A stretch of 64,000 bases of DNA from Halicephalobus mephisto (taxonomy: Eukaryota; Nematoda; Chromadorea; Rhabditida; Panagrolaimidae), in the NCBI GenBank assembly GCA_009193035.1, contig SWDT01000029.1, positions 186,001 through 250,000 of the forward strand. Direction: 5' to 3'. Shown here piece after piece: positions 52,039 through 63,822 of this stretch. Within the stretch, counting starts at the first letter, position 1. Each line of letters starts with the position of its first letter. Below the pieces are notes generated by a model. The model did not search any database and had not been told where the DNA came from. It saw only the letters and a program-made list of their open reading frames with translations. A program made the translations under genes and the position numbers.

Positions 52039-53681
52039 CTATACAAGGATTTTTGAAAATTTCAAAAATCGTTTTGTTTTGATTTCCGCCGACAGCTAGC
52101 CGATTAGGCGTTTGGGTTGTTCCTAATTGTTGCAGATTACTTGTTTTTTGGCTGTCAATTGGTGGATAGTATCCGTTCGATTTTTCTGAATTATTATTGG
52201 CCAACAGGTGATTTTTATTATTCTGTAATTGAATTACAAATCTTTGAATGAAAAAGTTTTTGAATTTTGGTTTTTAACATTTTAGAAAATTTCCGTTTCG
52301 TTGATAGATCGGGGTTGTGTACCCCTGTGTGGTCCTGATGTAGGGTATTGGTTTAGGTTACGTGGATTTCTAAGAAGTTAATTACGAAATTTTGTAAAAT
52401 TGCGGAACTTTACATAAGACTAAAATTGTCATGTAGTTTGTTTTGAACAATTTTTAGTATTTTTGTCTTGAAATAATTTTGTGAAAATAATAATTTTAAA
52501 AAAATTGAAAAAAATATTTTTTGGTTTTGGAAGTTTTGTAAAAGTTAAGTTTTTGGTTTTTATAGAAAAATTTTTAATTTTATAAAATCACAAATGAAAA
52601 GTTATTTTTTGTCTCGAATGGAAAATCAAATTTTCGTGTTAGGACAGTTTTAAAAAAATTTAATTTTTTTGTCTCGAATGGAAAATTAAGATTTCGTGTT
52701 AGGACAATTTTTAAAAAATTAAATTTTTTTCGTCCTAAATGGAAAATTAAAATTTCGTGTTAGGACAATTTTAAAAAATTTAATTTTTCTGTCCCAACTA
52801 GAAAATTAAAATTTCGTGTCGAGACAATTTTAAAAAATTTAATTTTTTTTGTCCTAAATGGAAAATTAAAATTTCGTGTCGAGACAATTCTTCAAAAAAT
52901 TAAATTCTTTTTTGATAACGAAAATAGTTTGTTTTGAAATAAATAGTGCTTTGGTCGCCGGTCGTTCTTTTATAAGTGATTTTTGAGCTTTGATGTTCTG
53001 GAATAAAACAATGAAAACCACGAGTATGAAAAAATATGGCAAAACTAACACTAGATTTATTCATTTGAGATTAAATGGCTTAGATTTCCCTCTGGCATTT
53101 TAAAATTTAATGAAATCATGTGGATTGTAATTTTTAAAAAATAATAATTTTAAAAAAGATAAAAAAAATTAAATAATAATTTTTAAAAAAATTTTAAAAA
53201 TAATAATTTTAAAAAAGATAAAAAATTAAATAATAATTTTAAAAAAGAAAAAAAAATTAAATAATAATTTTAAAAAAATAATTTTTAAAAAATTAAAAAA
53301 AAATTAAATAATAATTTTTAAAAAAATAAATTTTACAAATAATTTTAAAAAATAAATTAAATAATTTTTTAAAATTAAGTTTTTAAAAATTAAAAAAAAG
53401 TAAATTTTTAAAAATTGAAAAAAATTAAAAATTAAAGTTCAATGATGAAAATAAATTTAAAAAGTTCAAAATTATTCATTAATGTGAAAAAACCACTTTT
53501 ATTTAAAATAATTTTTTTAAATGACGTTATTTTTAATTTCTTTATTTAAAAAAATATTTATTTTTAATTTTTCGAAAAAATATAGAATTAAAATGTGAAA
53601 AAATCAGAAATTGAAGTACTGTTGATTTCGTGATAAAAATGACGAGTGTTTCGGATCGAAATTAGTTCCATCAATAACTGG
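52039..53681. other. Intergenic, AT-rich with ~61-bp tandem repeat
   Basis: 52600-52920 holds about five units of roughly 61 bp with 'ggaaaattaaaatttcgtgt' and 'taggacaattttaaaaaatt'. 53100-53450 is nearly pure A/T (aataataattttaaaaaa). Small open frames on the minus strand here have no splice or family support. Confidence 0.6.
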
Positions 53682-54792
53682 ACAGGTTTTTTGAAATCAC
53701 ACTTAACTGAATGGAATTAAAATGTAAGAACTTCTTACTGTAGTTTTCACGTTATTCGATTCTAACTAAATATAATAGATAGCAGGATTGTACTCTAACA
53801 GAAGACTAACTGAGCATAATCAACGTGTTTGGATCACGTTTGTTTCCGATTAAAAAGGTATTAGTATATTTACAGTTTTTCTGAAATCACACCTAACTGA
53901 ATGGAAGTAAATCGTAAGAACTTCTTACTGAAGTTTTCACGTTATTTGATTCTGAGTGCAATCAATGCTAAAATTGCATTCCAAGAGAAAATTGATTCTA
54001 ATTGAATTTAATCAACATGTTTAGATCATGGTTGTTTCAAATTAATAAGATATTAGTACATTTACAGGTTTTCTGAAATCACACTTAACTGAATGGAAGT
54101 AAATTGTAAGAGTCCCTGACTGTAGTTTTCACACTATTTGATTCTGAGTGCAATCGATGCTAAAATTGCATTCCAACAGAAGATTGATCGTAACTGAGTG
54201 TAATCAATGTACTAATACCTTTTTAATCGGAAACAAACGTGATCCAAACACGTTGATTATGCTCAGTTACAGTCAATCTTTTGTTAGAGTATAATCCTGC
54301 TATCGATTATATTTAGTTAGAATCAAATAACGTGAAAACTGCAGTCAGAAGTTCTTACATTTTACTTCCATTCAGTTAAGTGTGATTTCAGAAAACCTGT
54401 AAATGTTCTAATATATTGTTAACTGGAAACAAACGTGGTTCAAACACGTTGATTATATTTAATTAGAATCAATTTTCTCTTGGAATGCAATCCTACTATT
54501 GATTATGGTCAATTAAAATCAAATAACGTGAAAACTACAGTCAGAAGTTCTTACATTTTACTTCCATTCAGTTAAGTGTGATTTCAGAAAACCTGTAAAT
54601 GTTCTAATATCTTATTAATTTGAAACAAACGTGATCCAAACACGTTGATTATATTTAATTAGAATCAATTTTCTCTTGGAATGCAATCCTGCTATCGATT
54701 ATATTTAGTTAGAATCAAATAACATAAAAATTACAGTCAGAAGTTCTTACATTTTAATTCCATTCAGTTAAGTGTGATTTCAGAAAAACTGT
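53682..54792. repeat. 1.1-kb palindromic array (3 direct + 3 inverted units)
   Basis: Three head-to-tail units of about 190 bp start near 53682, 53872 and 54064. They are followed from about 54210 by three units in opposite orientation ending near 54400, 54596 and 54792. Each unit holds 'ctgaaatcacacttaactga' + 'atggaagtaaa', 'ttttcacgttatttgattct', 'caacgtgttt(g)gatcacg' and 'ggtattagtatatttacag'. The symmetry centre is near 54210. 54793-55124 is AT-rich with nothing further. Confidence 0.88.
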
Positions 54793-55124
54793 GGATTGTC
54801 ACATTTTTAACTTGACTTATATACAGGTACGGTATACTTAATTTACATTACCATAACCAAAATAAATTTTTAATACATTAAATAATAAAAATATTATCAT
54901 CCAACATGACATTCAATAAACACCAAAAATTTTATTTTTAAGGTTCTACACTTGTTTCTTTATATTTCGCAAGATTTATTTCTTTTCGTTTTTATATTAA
55001 TTTTTTTATAAATTAATATATCAGTTAAATAAGAAAAAATTAATTTTAAAAAAATTTCGAAATAAAAAAAAATCAAGGATCAACTGCCGCTGGGGGACAA
55101 CTTCCGTACAGCCCATTTTAAATA

Positions 55125-55296
55125 CAGTGAAACCTCGCTAAAAACACCCTCGATAAAAGTAAATCCTCTTTAAAGACAACTCGGTTCCGACCCCTACTGT
55201 GGATTTTCCCCTAGTAAACCCCTCGATAAAGGCAACTCCTCTGTAAAAACAACTTTTCTACCGTCCCTTCGGGTTGTTTTCAGCGAGGTTTTACTG
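55125..55296. mobile_element. 172-bp MITE, copy 1 (CAGTGAAACCTC ends)
   Basis: Begins CAGTGAAACCTCGCTAAAAAC and ends with the inverted form (CAGCGAGGTTTTACTG), flanked by TA on both sides. These ends resemble those of pogo/Tigger-like members of the Tc1/mariner superfamily, which insert at TA. Internal sequence ('actcggttccgacccctact', 'ctcgataaaggcaactcctc') has no coding capacity, so it is a non-autonomous element. Confidence 0.8.
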
Positions 55297-55349
55297 TATT
55301 TTTAGGGAATAAATATTATAGAAAAGCACCTATCATAAAGATATAAATA

Positions 55350-55518
55350 CAGTGAAACCTCGATATAAACACCTTGGATAAGAGCAAATCCTCTTTAAAG
55401 ACAACTCGGTTCCGACCCCTACTGTGGATTTTCCCCTAGTAAACCCCTCGATAAAGGCAACTCCTCTGTAAAAACATTTCTGCCGTCCTTTCGGGTTGTT
55501 TTTAGCGAGGTTTCACTG
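55350..55518. mobile_element. 169-bp MITE, copy 2
   Basis: Same element and orientation as 55125-55296, flanked by TA, with CAGTGAAACCTC / GAGGTTTCACTG ends. It is separated from copy 1 by 53 bp: exactly one unit of the 51-bp satellite seen at 4.7 kb plus the duplicated TA. 55519-55833 has no gene. Confidence 0.8.
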
Positions 55519-55833
55519 TATTTTGAGACTTTCCTTTCTCTACAACAACCATCGATCCTTTCCAATGACCCTCAAACGACCAATTTTTCCCAAGAAATTT
55601 CTGGACAACTTTCTCGTGGCCGTTTCATTCCCCATGACCCCACAAGCTAAAAGAACAAACCAAAACTAATAAAAACTTCATAACAACTACAAGATCAGTT
55701 TTCATAAATGGTAATCAATTGATTAAAAAATTAGTCGAATATTCGATCGATCAAGATGATCGTTTTTTCACCCGATTTCAGACAGAACTTTTCAAATCAA
55801 TTCTGTAGTTCTATTTGATGAAAGTTGTTGGTA

Positions 55834-57536
55834 TTATTGTTGGGCGCACTGAACTCCAGATCCTCTTGGTCCCATATCATCATCACTATCATCTCCATGA
55901 TAAGCTTCACGACGTGCATTGTCACCATTGTACCGCCGTTCGTCAAATTCATGAAGAGAAACTTCTTCACCAAGAGGTTTTGTGACAGATTTAGCTGGTA
56001 AAGCTGCTTCCAAACGCTAAAATTCAACAATAAGACCAGCCATATTTCTACAACAAACCTTGTAAAGACTTTCATCCTCCAAAAAGTGGTTCGATGGCAT
56101 TTTGACGTCGAAAAGGATATAAAGATTACCATTTTCCATTTGATTAGGGATCGGCATTCCCTCGCCCATCACTCCTCTGATACACTCGGGTTCGATGACC
56201 TCACCTGGAGCAGTTTTGATTGCCAGTTTTCTCCCATCCAAGTGGTTCAGGATAAAAGTATATCCGCAGAGAGCTTCTCCTAATGAAATCTTCTTCTGTA
56301 CGAACAAGTCATCTCCTTTTCTTGTGAAAATCTCGTGATCCTTGCACTGGATAACGAGTACGATATCCCCTGGTTCGACTCCAGGCTCGTGATCACCTTC
56401 TCCTTGGAACATAATCTTTTGACCGTCACGCATTCCAGGAGTAATATTGACTTCTAATGTTTTCTTGTCCGTGACTGTCTTGTTTCCAGCACAAGTGTTG
56501 CATTTGTCCTTGTCGGGAATCGTGGATCCTTCTCCTTTGCATTCCGGACAAGCTTGGACGGATTGCTGGATCATTCCGGGCCCAACCATACGTGTTGCCA
56601 TTACTTTTCCTCTGCCTCCACATTTCCGACATTCAGAAGACATGCCATTCTTTCCTCCGGCGCTGAAAACAGAAATCGTAGGGTTTTATATCGCAAACTT
56701 CTAAATTTTGTGGTATTCCACAAGAAATTCTGGGATTTTAGGGTATTACGTAAGAAATATTTTTATTTTGCAAATTTATATATGGAATTTCGAAATTTTA
56801 GATAAAAAACTTTTAGGATTTTGAGATTTCATATAAAAAATAAGATCCTACAAGTTCATGTAAGAAACCTTAGGGTTTTGTAAATCAAGAAACGAAATTC
56901 TTTGATTTCGTAAATTTACACATGAAATTTCGAAATTTTGGGATTCTATATGGAAATTTACTCACCCTTTACAAGACTTGCAAAGAATCTTTCTGGTAAC
57001 TTGAAGTTTCGTCTTCTTTCCCTTGTACAGGTCCTCTAACGTCACATTCAGAGGATGAGCAGTAGTTTGGGCCTTACGGGGTCGAGATCTCCCACCAAAC
57101 GGAGAACCAAATCCGTGGCCAAAGATCCCACCACCCCCGTGACCACCTAGCAGATCAAACAAATCAGATTCCATTGCTAATCGTAAATTACGAACTACTG
57201 AAAATAAACAATTAAAAATCGATATATGAAAATTATAAAACTAACGAAATCGCGCAAAAAAAATAATACACGTTAAAATTAACGTTGTTAGAATTGTCAG
57301 CAGAGCCAGAATTCCTTGGTATACGGTAGAAGTAGAATTACTTTCTGAAATCACAATGAGTTAGAAAAAAAACGATGATTTTTTGGAATTTCGACAGAAA
57401 TCGGGGAAATAAAAGAAACGTCCCAAAGCGCCAGATTATTCGAGAACATTCGATGGAAATTCTGACTCGTTCAAAATTTTCCACTCAAAATCCGCCTTTT
57501 TTCGACTTTTTTTCCATCTTTATGTACTCTGTACAT
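55834..57536 (-). CDS. Type-A DnaJ-like co-chaperone lacking a visible J domain
   Basis: Homologue of DNAJA1/2-type Hsp40 (closest in memory to C. elegans dnj-19). Supported exons: 57197-56966, 56662-56059, 56016-55834. The G/F-like linker MESDLFDLLGGHGGGGIFG is followed by HPLNVTLEDLYKGKKTKLQ, four zinc-finger motifs (CKSCKGAG, CRKCGGRG, CPECKGEG, CNTCAGNK), substrate-binding domains (HLDGRKLAIKT, RGVMGEGMPIPNQ) and a C-terminal CaaX CAQQ, a farnesylation signal. The HPD-containing J domain is not found. Two further upstream exons fit in phase, 57536-57485 (MYRVHKDGKKVEKRRIL) and 57344-57246, which encodes a transmembrane-like ILALLTILTTLILTCIIFF; the full model is 389 aa. The alternative is a start at the MESDLF methionine (57174). 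The core is certain, the 5' end is inference. Confidence 0.8.
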
Positions 57537-57969
57537 GGTCCTCAAGGTTTAGTAAATATAAATTACGCAAAACGACGACGAATTCAATGATGAAATCGAT
57601 AATTTGGAATCGATGCGGAAATTCGTCCTTCGGTGTCTCCAAGCGAAATTCGTTCCCGGCCTTTGGCCAGACAAACCAACCAGCTGAGTGACTTTCCGTT
57701 TCTTACACGAGAAAGTGGAAATTCATTTGACAAATAATTAACTGGCAAAAAAGATTTCCTTGTTAATTTTGACTGTAATGATATTTATCTGGCAAATATT
57801 GTTATGAAAATGATTTGTTTGGTTTTTTTTGAAGTTAATTGTTCCAATTTTCACATATTTTAAAATTTTTCATATTTAATCCCGAAATTGACAGAAAAAT
57901 CCGATTTCCTGTCCAAGGCGTGGTCAATCCGCTTTCGAAGTTGTTCGTGATGAAGTTATTTTGACGACG

Positions 57970-60900
57970 ATGAATCCGTGGTTTCAGGTTGCTGTCAGCG
58001 GTCTCGGCTTTCTGACGAGTCGGGACCCCAACCTCGATCCGAGCTTTCTGTTGACGAAAAAAATGTCCAATAGCAATGAAAAATTACCGCCAGGTTGGTT
58101 GTGTTAATTATTTATGTAAATTTTAAAGTATTTTGAGATTCCGGAAATTTTCGAAAATTTAGAATCATATATGAACTCGAATTTTAAAAATCTTCAAAAT
58201 TTTCTAAAATTCACAAACTAGTTTTAAATTTTTTATAAAAACTTCTAGAATCTTGTAAACATTCTAAATTATATATGAATTTAAAATTTAAAGTTTTCAA
58301 AAATTTAGAATCATATATGAACTCGAATTTTGGGAATCTTTGAAATCATCCAAAATTCACAAAATAGCTTTAAATTTTTATAAAGCTTCTGGAGAATTCT
58401 AGAATCTTGTAAATATTCAGAATTGTATATGAATTTGAAATTTAGGATTTTCTGGAAATCCGAAATAATATAAACTCAAATTTTGGGGATCTTTGAAATC
58501 ATCTACAATTCACAAAATAATTTTGAATTTCGAAAATTTCTAAAATCTTCGTAATTGTTGGATTTGCATAAAACTTTATATTCCAAAATCTTTTGTAAAT
58601 CGAAAATCCTTCGAATCAATTTTGGAACTATTAATTTTTATTTTTTTTGATAGCGTTATTTATATTTTTAAATGCTACAATTTGTCCATTCCAGGTACCT
58701 TGTGCGTTGTCTGCGAGGATGTAGCTACAGGAAATCATTATAACGGTAAGTTGAGAGGATTTTAAAATTCTTAAAATTTTTTAATTTCCGAATTATATAT
58801 TTTTGGTAATTTTTGAATTATGTATATTTAATAATTTCCGAATTATTATATATTTTTGATAATTTTCGAATTATGCACTTAATAATCTGTAAATTTATAT
58901 ATGTATTCCATCATTTCGAAATTCCTATGTTCTTTCAATTTTAGACTAATTTATATAAATTTTGTTTTTTATATATGGATTTAGTTTTATTTTGTTTTTT
59001 TGTATGAATTCATATATTTCGTCATTTTTAAACTAATTTATATAAATTTTGTTTTTTGTATATGAATTCATATATATTTCGTCATTTTGAAACTAATTTA
59101 TATAAATTTTTTTATATATGAATTCATATATTTCGTCATTTTTAAATTAATTTATATAAATTTTCAGTAGCTAGCTGCTCTGGGTGTAAAACGTTCTTCA
59201 GACGAGCTGTTGTTGTAAGTTTTTAATTTTTATTCAAATTTTGAAACAACTTTTTTTTCAGAATAATCGATCGTTTGCGTGCATTGGAAACGGAAATTGT
59301 CCCGTGAACAAGGACGTGAGATGTGCTTGTAGACATTGCAGATTTAGAAAATGCCTCAAAGTCGGAATGAACAAAAATGCCATTCAAAATGACAGGGATA
59401 GGATAGGCTACACGAAGAGAACTAGAAAAACGGGAAAAAAGGGCACAAGTATGTCTCCGGAAAGATCCACTGCTTCGCCGATGATTCAGAATGACTCATT
59501 TCATGAAGATGCTAGTGATTTTGGGGATGATGAACATAGTCTTCTGGGTGACATTGGAGATTCCATGGAATTTGATCCAAACAGTCCTCATCCAAAAGTT
59601 TGTTTTTTGTAATTTTTCAAAGATTTTTCTAAAATTGAACAGGGAATTCTGGAGACTTCTGAAATCTTGGAAAATTCTAAAATCTTCCGAAATTTTTAGG
59701 AAATTCTAAAATCCAATGGTTATTTTTTTAATTTGTAAAATTCAACAGGAGATTTTGAAAACTTGAAATTTTCTGAAAATTCTATGATTTTGAAATTGGA
59801 GGATTCTGAAATTTTAAAAAAGTTCTAATAGGGTTTTAAAATTGGAGAATTCTAAAGTTTTTTAAACATTTTAAGATTTTGAAATTGGAGAATTCTGAAA
59901 CTTTTAAAAAGTTCTAAGAGAATTTTAAAATTGGAAGATTCTGAAATTTTTTAAAAATTCTAAGATTTCGAAATTGGAGAATTCTGGGGATTCTGAAACA
60001 TCATGTTTCTAAAACTGAAGGAAAATCTAAAAATTTCCAGAATCCGATAGGAGATTCTGAAATTTTCTAAAAACTTTAGAAATTTCTAATCTGGCAGAAA
60101 AGTCTGAAATTCAATTAATAATTTTTTAAGAACTAAAAATTTTATTAAAAAAATAGATTTTAGAAGTTTTTCGAAACAATTTTGTAAAAAAATTTTATAA
60201 TTTTACATAGAATATATTGCGAGATTTTTATTTTTCGTAATACGAGTAATGGAGTCTGCCTTCGGGGAGCTCTAATTATATGGTAACAATTACTAAATAA
60301 CTGTGAAAAAATCAATACATAAGTTACAGTAGTTTTTATGAAGTTCCTGAAATTCACGTCGAGATAATTTCATAACAATTCTCATTTAGGGTTTTTTACA
60401 ATATAAGATTATAATTATACCGTTTTAGCTTGGACATGAACCACTGTTAGAGAGATTAGCTCAACTAGAAAATAACTTTTCACTTTTATTAAGTCGTGGA
60501 AAAATTGAGCCTTACGGTTCTCTAGATGAAGCTTTGGCTGCTCCGAGTAAGTTTAATCAGCCGATTAATATTAAAGTAAGTAGATTTTGAAAATTTTTTG
60601 TTTATTGTTGTTGATTGCAGATAACGGATCCAATTGCGACTCCGGCGGATTGTAAAGAACATAATAGAATGCCCTTCTGGAGATCTCGGATAATCGCTCT
60701 CTATATTGATTGGGCAAAAACTTTTTTTGCTTTTAGAAAACTACCGTATACCGATAGAGTAAGTGATTATGATGGTTTATTATTACTGTGACATTTAGGT
60801 TCGGATTCTGAAGTCGGACTTGGATTTTAACTTCCAGAATCCAAAATTATGAAAATTTTTGATTTTAAAATTTTGGATTTTGAGCATCATTTTCTGAGTT

Positions 60901-63822
60901 CAGAATTGAAGATGGATTTCAGAATTTAAAATTCAAAATTATCAAAGTTAACTTCTGACTTCAGAATTCTGGATTTTGAGGATTATTTTCTGAGTTTGGA
61001 ATTCTGGATTTCTGAAGATGGATTTTTAACTTTAGAATCTTTGATTTTGAAGATGGATTTCAGAATTTAGAATTCAAAATTATGAAGGTTAATTTCTGAC
61101 TTCAGAATTCAGAATTTTGAAGCTGAATTTTTGACTTCAGAATTCAGAATTTTGAAATTTAAAATCTACGGGTCTGATTATCCTATATTTTGTAGTTTTT
61201 GCTCAATTTTAAAGATATCTAAAATTTCTATCTTGAGCTCTATAAAAATGAAAATTTACCCAGAATGATTTTTAGAATTTTATAGAAATAAAAAGTTGTT
61301 TACTTTTTTTAATTTTTTAACTAAGGATAGTAAAATTAGAACATATCTGTGACACAGGTTTTTGGGAATAGGAATTTTAAGGATAAAAATACTTTGGAAT
61401 AATTTTTTAAAATATAAATTTTTAAAAACTTTTTGGGACACAAATTTTAAAAATAAAAACTTTTTGACACAAATTTCTGAAATTAAGATTTCCGGGACGC
61501 AAATCTTTGGAATCCAAATTTTTGAAATGAGAAGATTTCAAGATACAAATTTTTAAAATATAAATTTCAGAACACAAATCTTTGAAATGAGAAGTTTTTG
61601 GGACGCTAATCTTTGAAATGAAAAATTTTCGGGACAAAAATATTTGAAATGAGAAGTTTTTGGAACACAAATTTTTAGGATATAAATATTTGAAATGAGA
61701 AATTTTCGGGATATAAATCTTTGAAATGAGAAGTTTTTGGGACACAAATTTTTAGGATATAAATATTTGAAATGAGAAATTTTCGGGATATAAATCTTTG
61801 AAATGAGAAGTTTTTGGGACACAAATTTTTAGGATATAAATATTTGAAATGAAAAATTTTTAGAATATAAATATTTGAAATGAGAAATTTTTAGGACACG
61901 AATCTTTAAAATTAAGATTTTTGGGACACAAATATTTTTAATACAAAATGTTGCAGAATCATTTTGTTTGATGAATTTAACGTTTTTCGAGATAATTCTG
62001 TTTTTTGTGCGTACAAATTATAAGCTTTTTTAAGTGCGAAAGTGAATTGAAATTTGTTTTGGTTTTAGATTATTATATTTATCTTAGAAATGTGCAAAAT
62101 AACTCAATTTTGGGGATTTTTCTAGTTTTGGAATTTTCGAGTATTTAAGAATACTGTAATTTGTGGTTAGTAATCGTCGAAGGTGGACAGGGGACTTTAG
62201 ATCCTGGATGATCTTGATTTAGATTTTTTCAGATTTATCCGGGGATAAAGGATAATTGTTTTTTAAGAAGTTATTGATGAAATTGTCACGTAGTATATTT
62301 TAGTTTTTAGAAAATTCAAGGTTGTTTTGAAAAAAATGTTTTTAATTTTTACAGTATAATTGATTATGAAATTTCTTCATAGATTACTGTAGTTTCTAAA
62401 AAGTTATAGAAATTTATGTTTAAAAATTTAATTTTTAATTTTTACAGTATGATTGATTATGAAATTTCTTCAAGGGTTACTGTAGTTTCCAAAAAGTTAT
62501 AGAAATTTGTTAAAACTTTTAAAATTTTATTTTTATTTTTCAAAATATAATTGATTACGAAATTCTCATAGAAAAATTAATTTTCTTTATGGGTTACTGT
62601 AGTTTTTAGAAAATTATAGAAATTCATGTTAAAAAGTTTAATTTTTAATTTTTACAGTATGATTGATTATGAAATTTCTTCAAGGGTTACTGTAGTTTCT
62701 AAAAAGTTATAGAAATTTGTTAAAACTTTTAAAATTTTATTTTTATTTTTCATAATATAATTGATTACGAAATTCTCATAGAAAAATTAATTTTTTTCAT
62801 AGGTTACTGTAGTTTTTAAAAAGTTATAGAAATTCATGTTAAAAAATTAAATTATTAAATTATAAAAATTAAAAATTAGTTTATTTTCAGGTTGCCTTGA
62901 TAACGAATCACGCGAGTTCCTATATAATCATGTGTGAAGCTTTCCGGACACCTGAACATAGAGATGACTGCTGTGAATCCAAATTAATAAAACAAGAATT
63001 GGATCAAATTTCAGATATTTTTTCATTTCCTACAGATGAACAAAAACAAAATTCAAAAGACGAAAAAAATTCCAATACATGTACAAGTACGATACCGGGT
63101 TCGAATAACGCTGCTGAATTTTTTCCTCCAAGTGTTCATGCTTTTTTTGATCCAGAACTTATAAAAGACGGAAATTCATGTATTCAGACAGGTGTACGGT
63201 CAGTGGTCGATGTCCCACCTACAGTACACTATCCTACTGTAGGGAGTCTAAGTGGTCTGACTCCCGTGATGGCTGTGATGATAGATTACGTCATGAAGCC
63301 CTTCAGAAAACTCAATATCACTACTGTAGAATTTGCAACACTTCAAGCAATAATGTTTTTCGATCCTGGTAGGTTGTTTATTTTTGATAAAATTTAATTT
63401 TGAAATTGGAAGTTTTTTTTGAATTTTCGCGAAAAAATGAAAGTTTAAAAAAATGGTAAATAACTACAGTAATCAACTTGTTTTTTACTAGTTCTGAAAT
63501 TTAGTTTTGAGATAATTTTTGAATTTTTAAAAATAATTTTTTATATTTTTTCAAATTTCTACAAAAAATAAAAATTTTTAAAATAGTAAATTTAATAAAT
63601 AACTACAGTAATTGACTAGTTCTTTTTTAATTTTATAAAAATTTGTAATTTTTTAATACTATTCCAGATACGGATGGATTGGATTCAGCAAGTCAACGGA
63701 ATGTCGCAATAGAGCAGAAAAAATTCATATCTGCTTTGTACAAACATATATGTAGCAAATATGAGCCTCAAGAAGCAGCTGACAGATATAGTGCAATTCT
63801 ATTAAGAATACCAACTATAAGA
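57970..63822 (+). CDS. Nuclear hormone receptor, 3' end beyond window
   Basis: Ligand-regulated transcription factor. Eight exons in phase: 57970-58093, 58695-58745, 59168-59214, 59262-59597, 60429-60575, 60621-60758, 62891-63368, 63668-63822; a GTAAGA donor follows and the gene continues off the window. DNA-binding domain: CVVCEDVATGNHYN (first zinc module, aa 45 on), P-box CSGCKTFFRR, then CIGNGNCPVNKDVRCACRHC and RKCLKVGM; all eight zinc Cys are present. The NDRDRIGYTKR hinge is typical of HNF4-derived nematode receptors. Ligand-binding domain from exon 5: IDWAKTFFAFRKLPYTDR (helices 3-4) and LQAIMFFDPG. Exon 1's MNPWFQ start overlaps a TTTCAG (57981-57986), so a spliced-leader site with translation from the later ATG (58062) is possible. 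Divergent from the DnaJ gene. Confidence 0.9.
58100..59160. repeat. Degenerate repeats in NHR introns 1 and 2
   Basis: Intron 1 (58094-58694): three units with 'tagaatcatatatgaactcg' and 'tcaaaattttctaaaattca'. Intron 2 (58746-59167): three to four units of about 65 bp with 'attcatatatttcgtcattt' and 'ctaatttatataaattttgt'. Confidence 0.65.
59600..60428. other. NHR intron 4, AT-rich degenerate repeat
   Basis: Units of 'ttttgaaattggagaattct' and 'gaaattttctaaaaa' recur to about 60110. A short GC-richer stretch (60243-60285, 'atggagtctgccttcgggga') stands out but is not open enough to call anything. Confidence 0.45.
60780..62880. repeat. Tandem repeats in NHR intron 6
   Basis: 60800-61170: irregular 'gacttcagaattctggattttga' units. 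61430-61930: about eleven units of 40-55 bp with 'ttgaaatgagaagtttttgg' and 'gacacaaatttttaggatat', which give long open frames only because they repeat. 62330-62850: four units of about 105-115 bp with 'gattgattatgaaatttctt' and 'gttactgtagtttctaaaaa'. No gene inside. Confidence 0.8.

Noticed and set aside
51992..52204. Minus-strand Asn/Gln-rich frame overlapping the glrx-3 3' end
   Set aside because: Composition is gene-like but it overlaps the last glrx-3 exon and 3' UTR antisense, and no splice partner was seen.
52866..53051. Minus-strand small secreted protein with hydrophobic N-terminus
   Set aside because: No ATG in frame before the hydrophobic stretch, and the 3' half runs into a tandem repeat.
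61422..61822. Lys/Ile/Ser-rich repeat proteins on the minus strand
   Set aside because: Frames kept open by a tandem repeat inside NHR intron 6; no start context, splice sites or homology.
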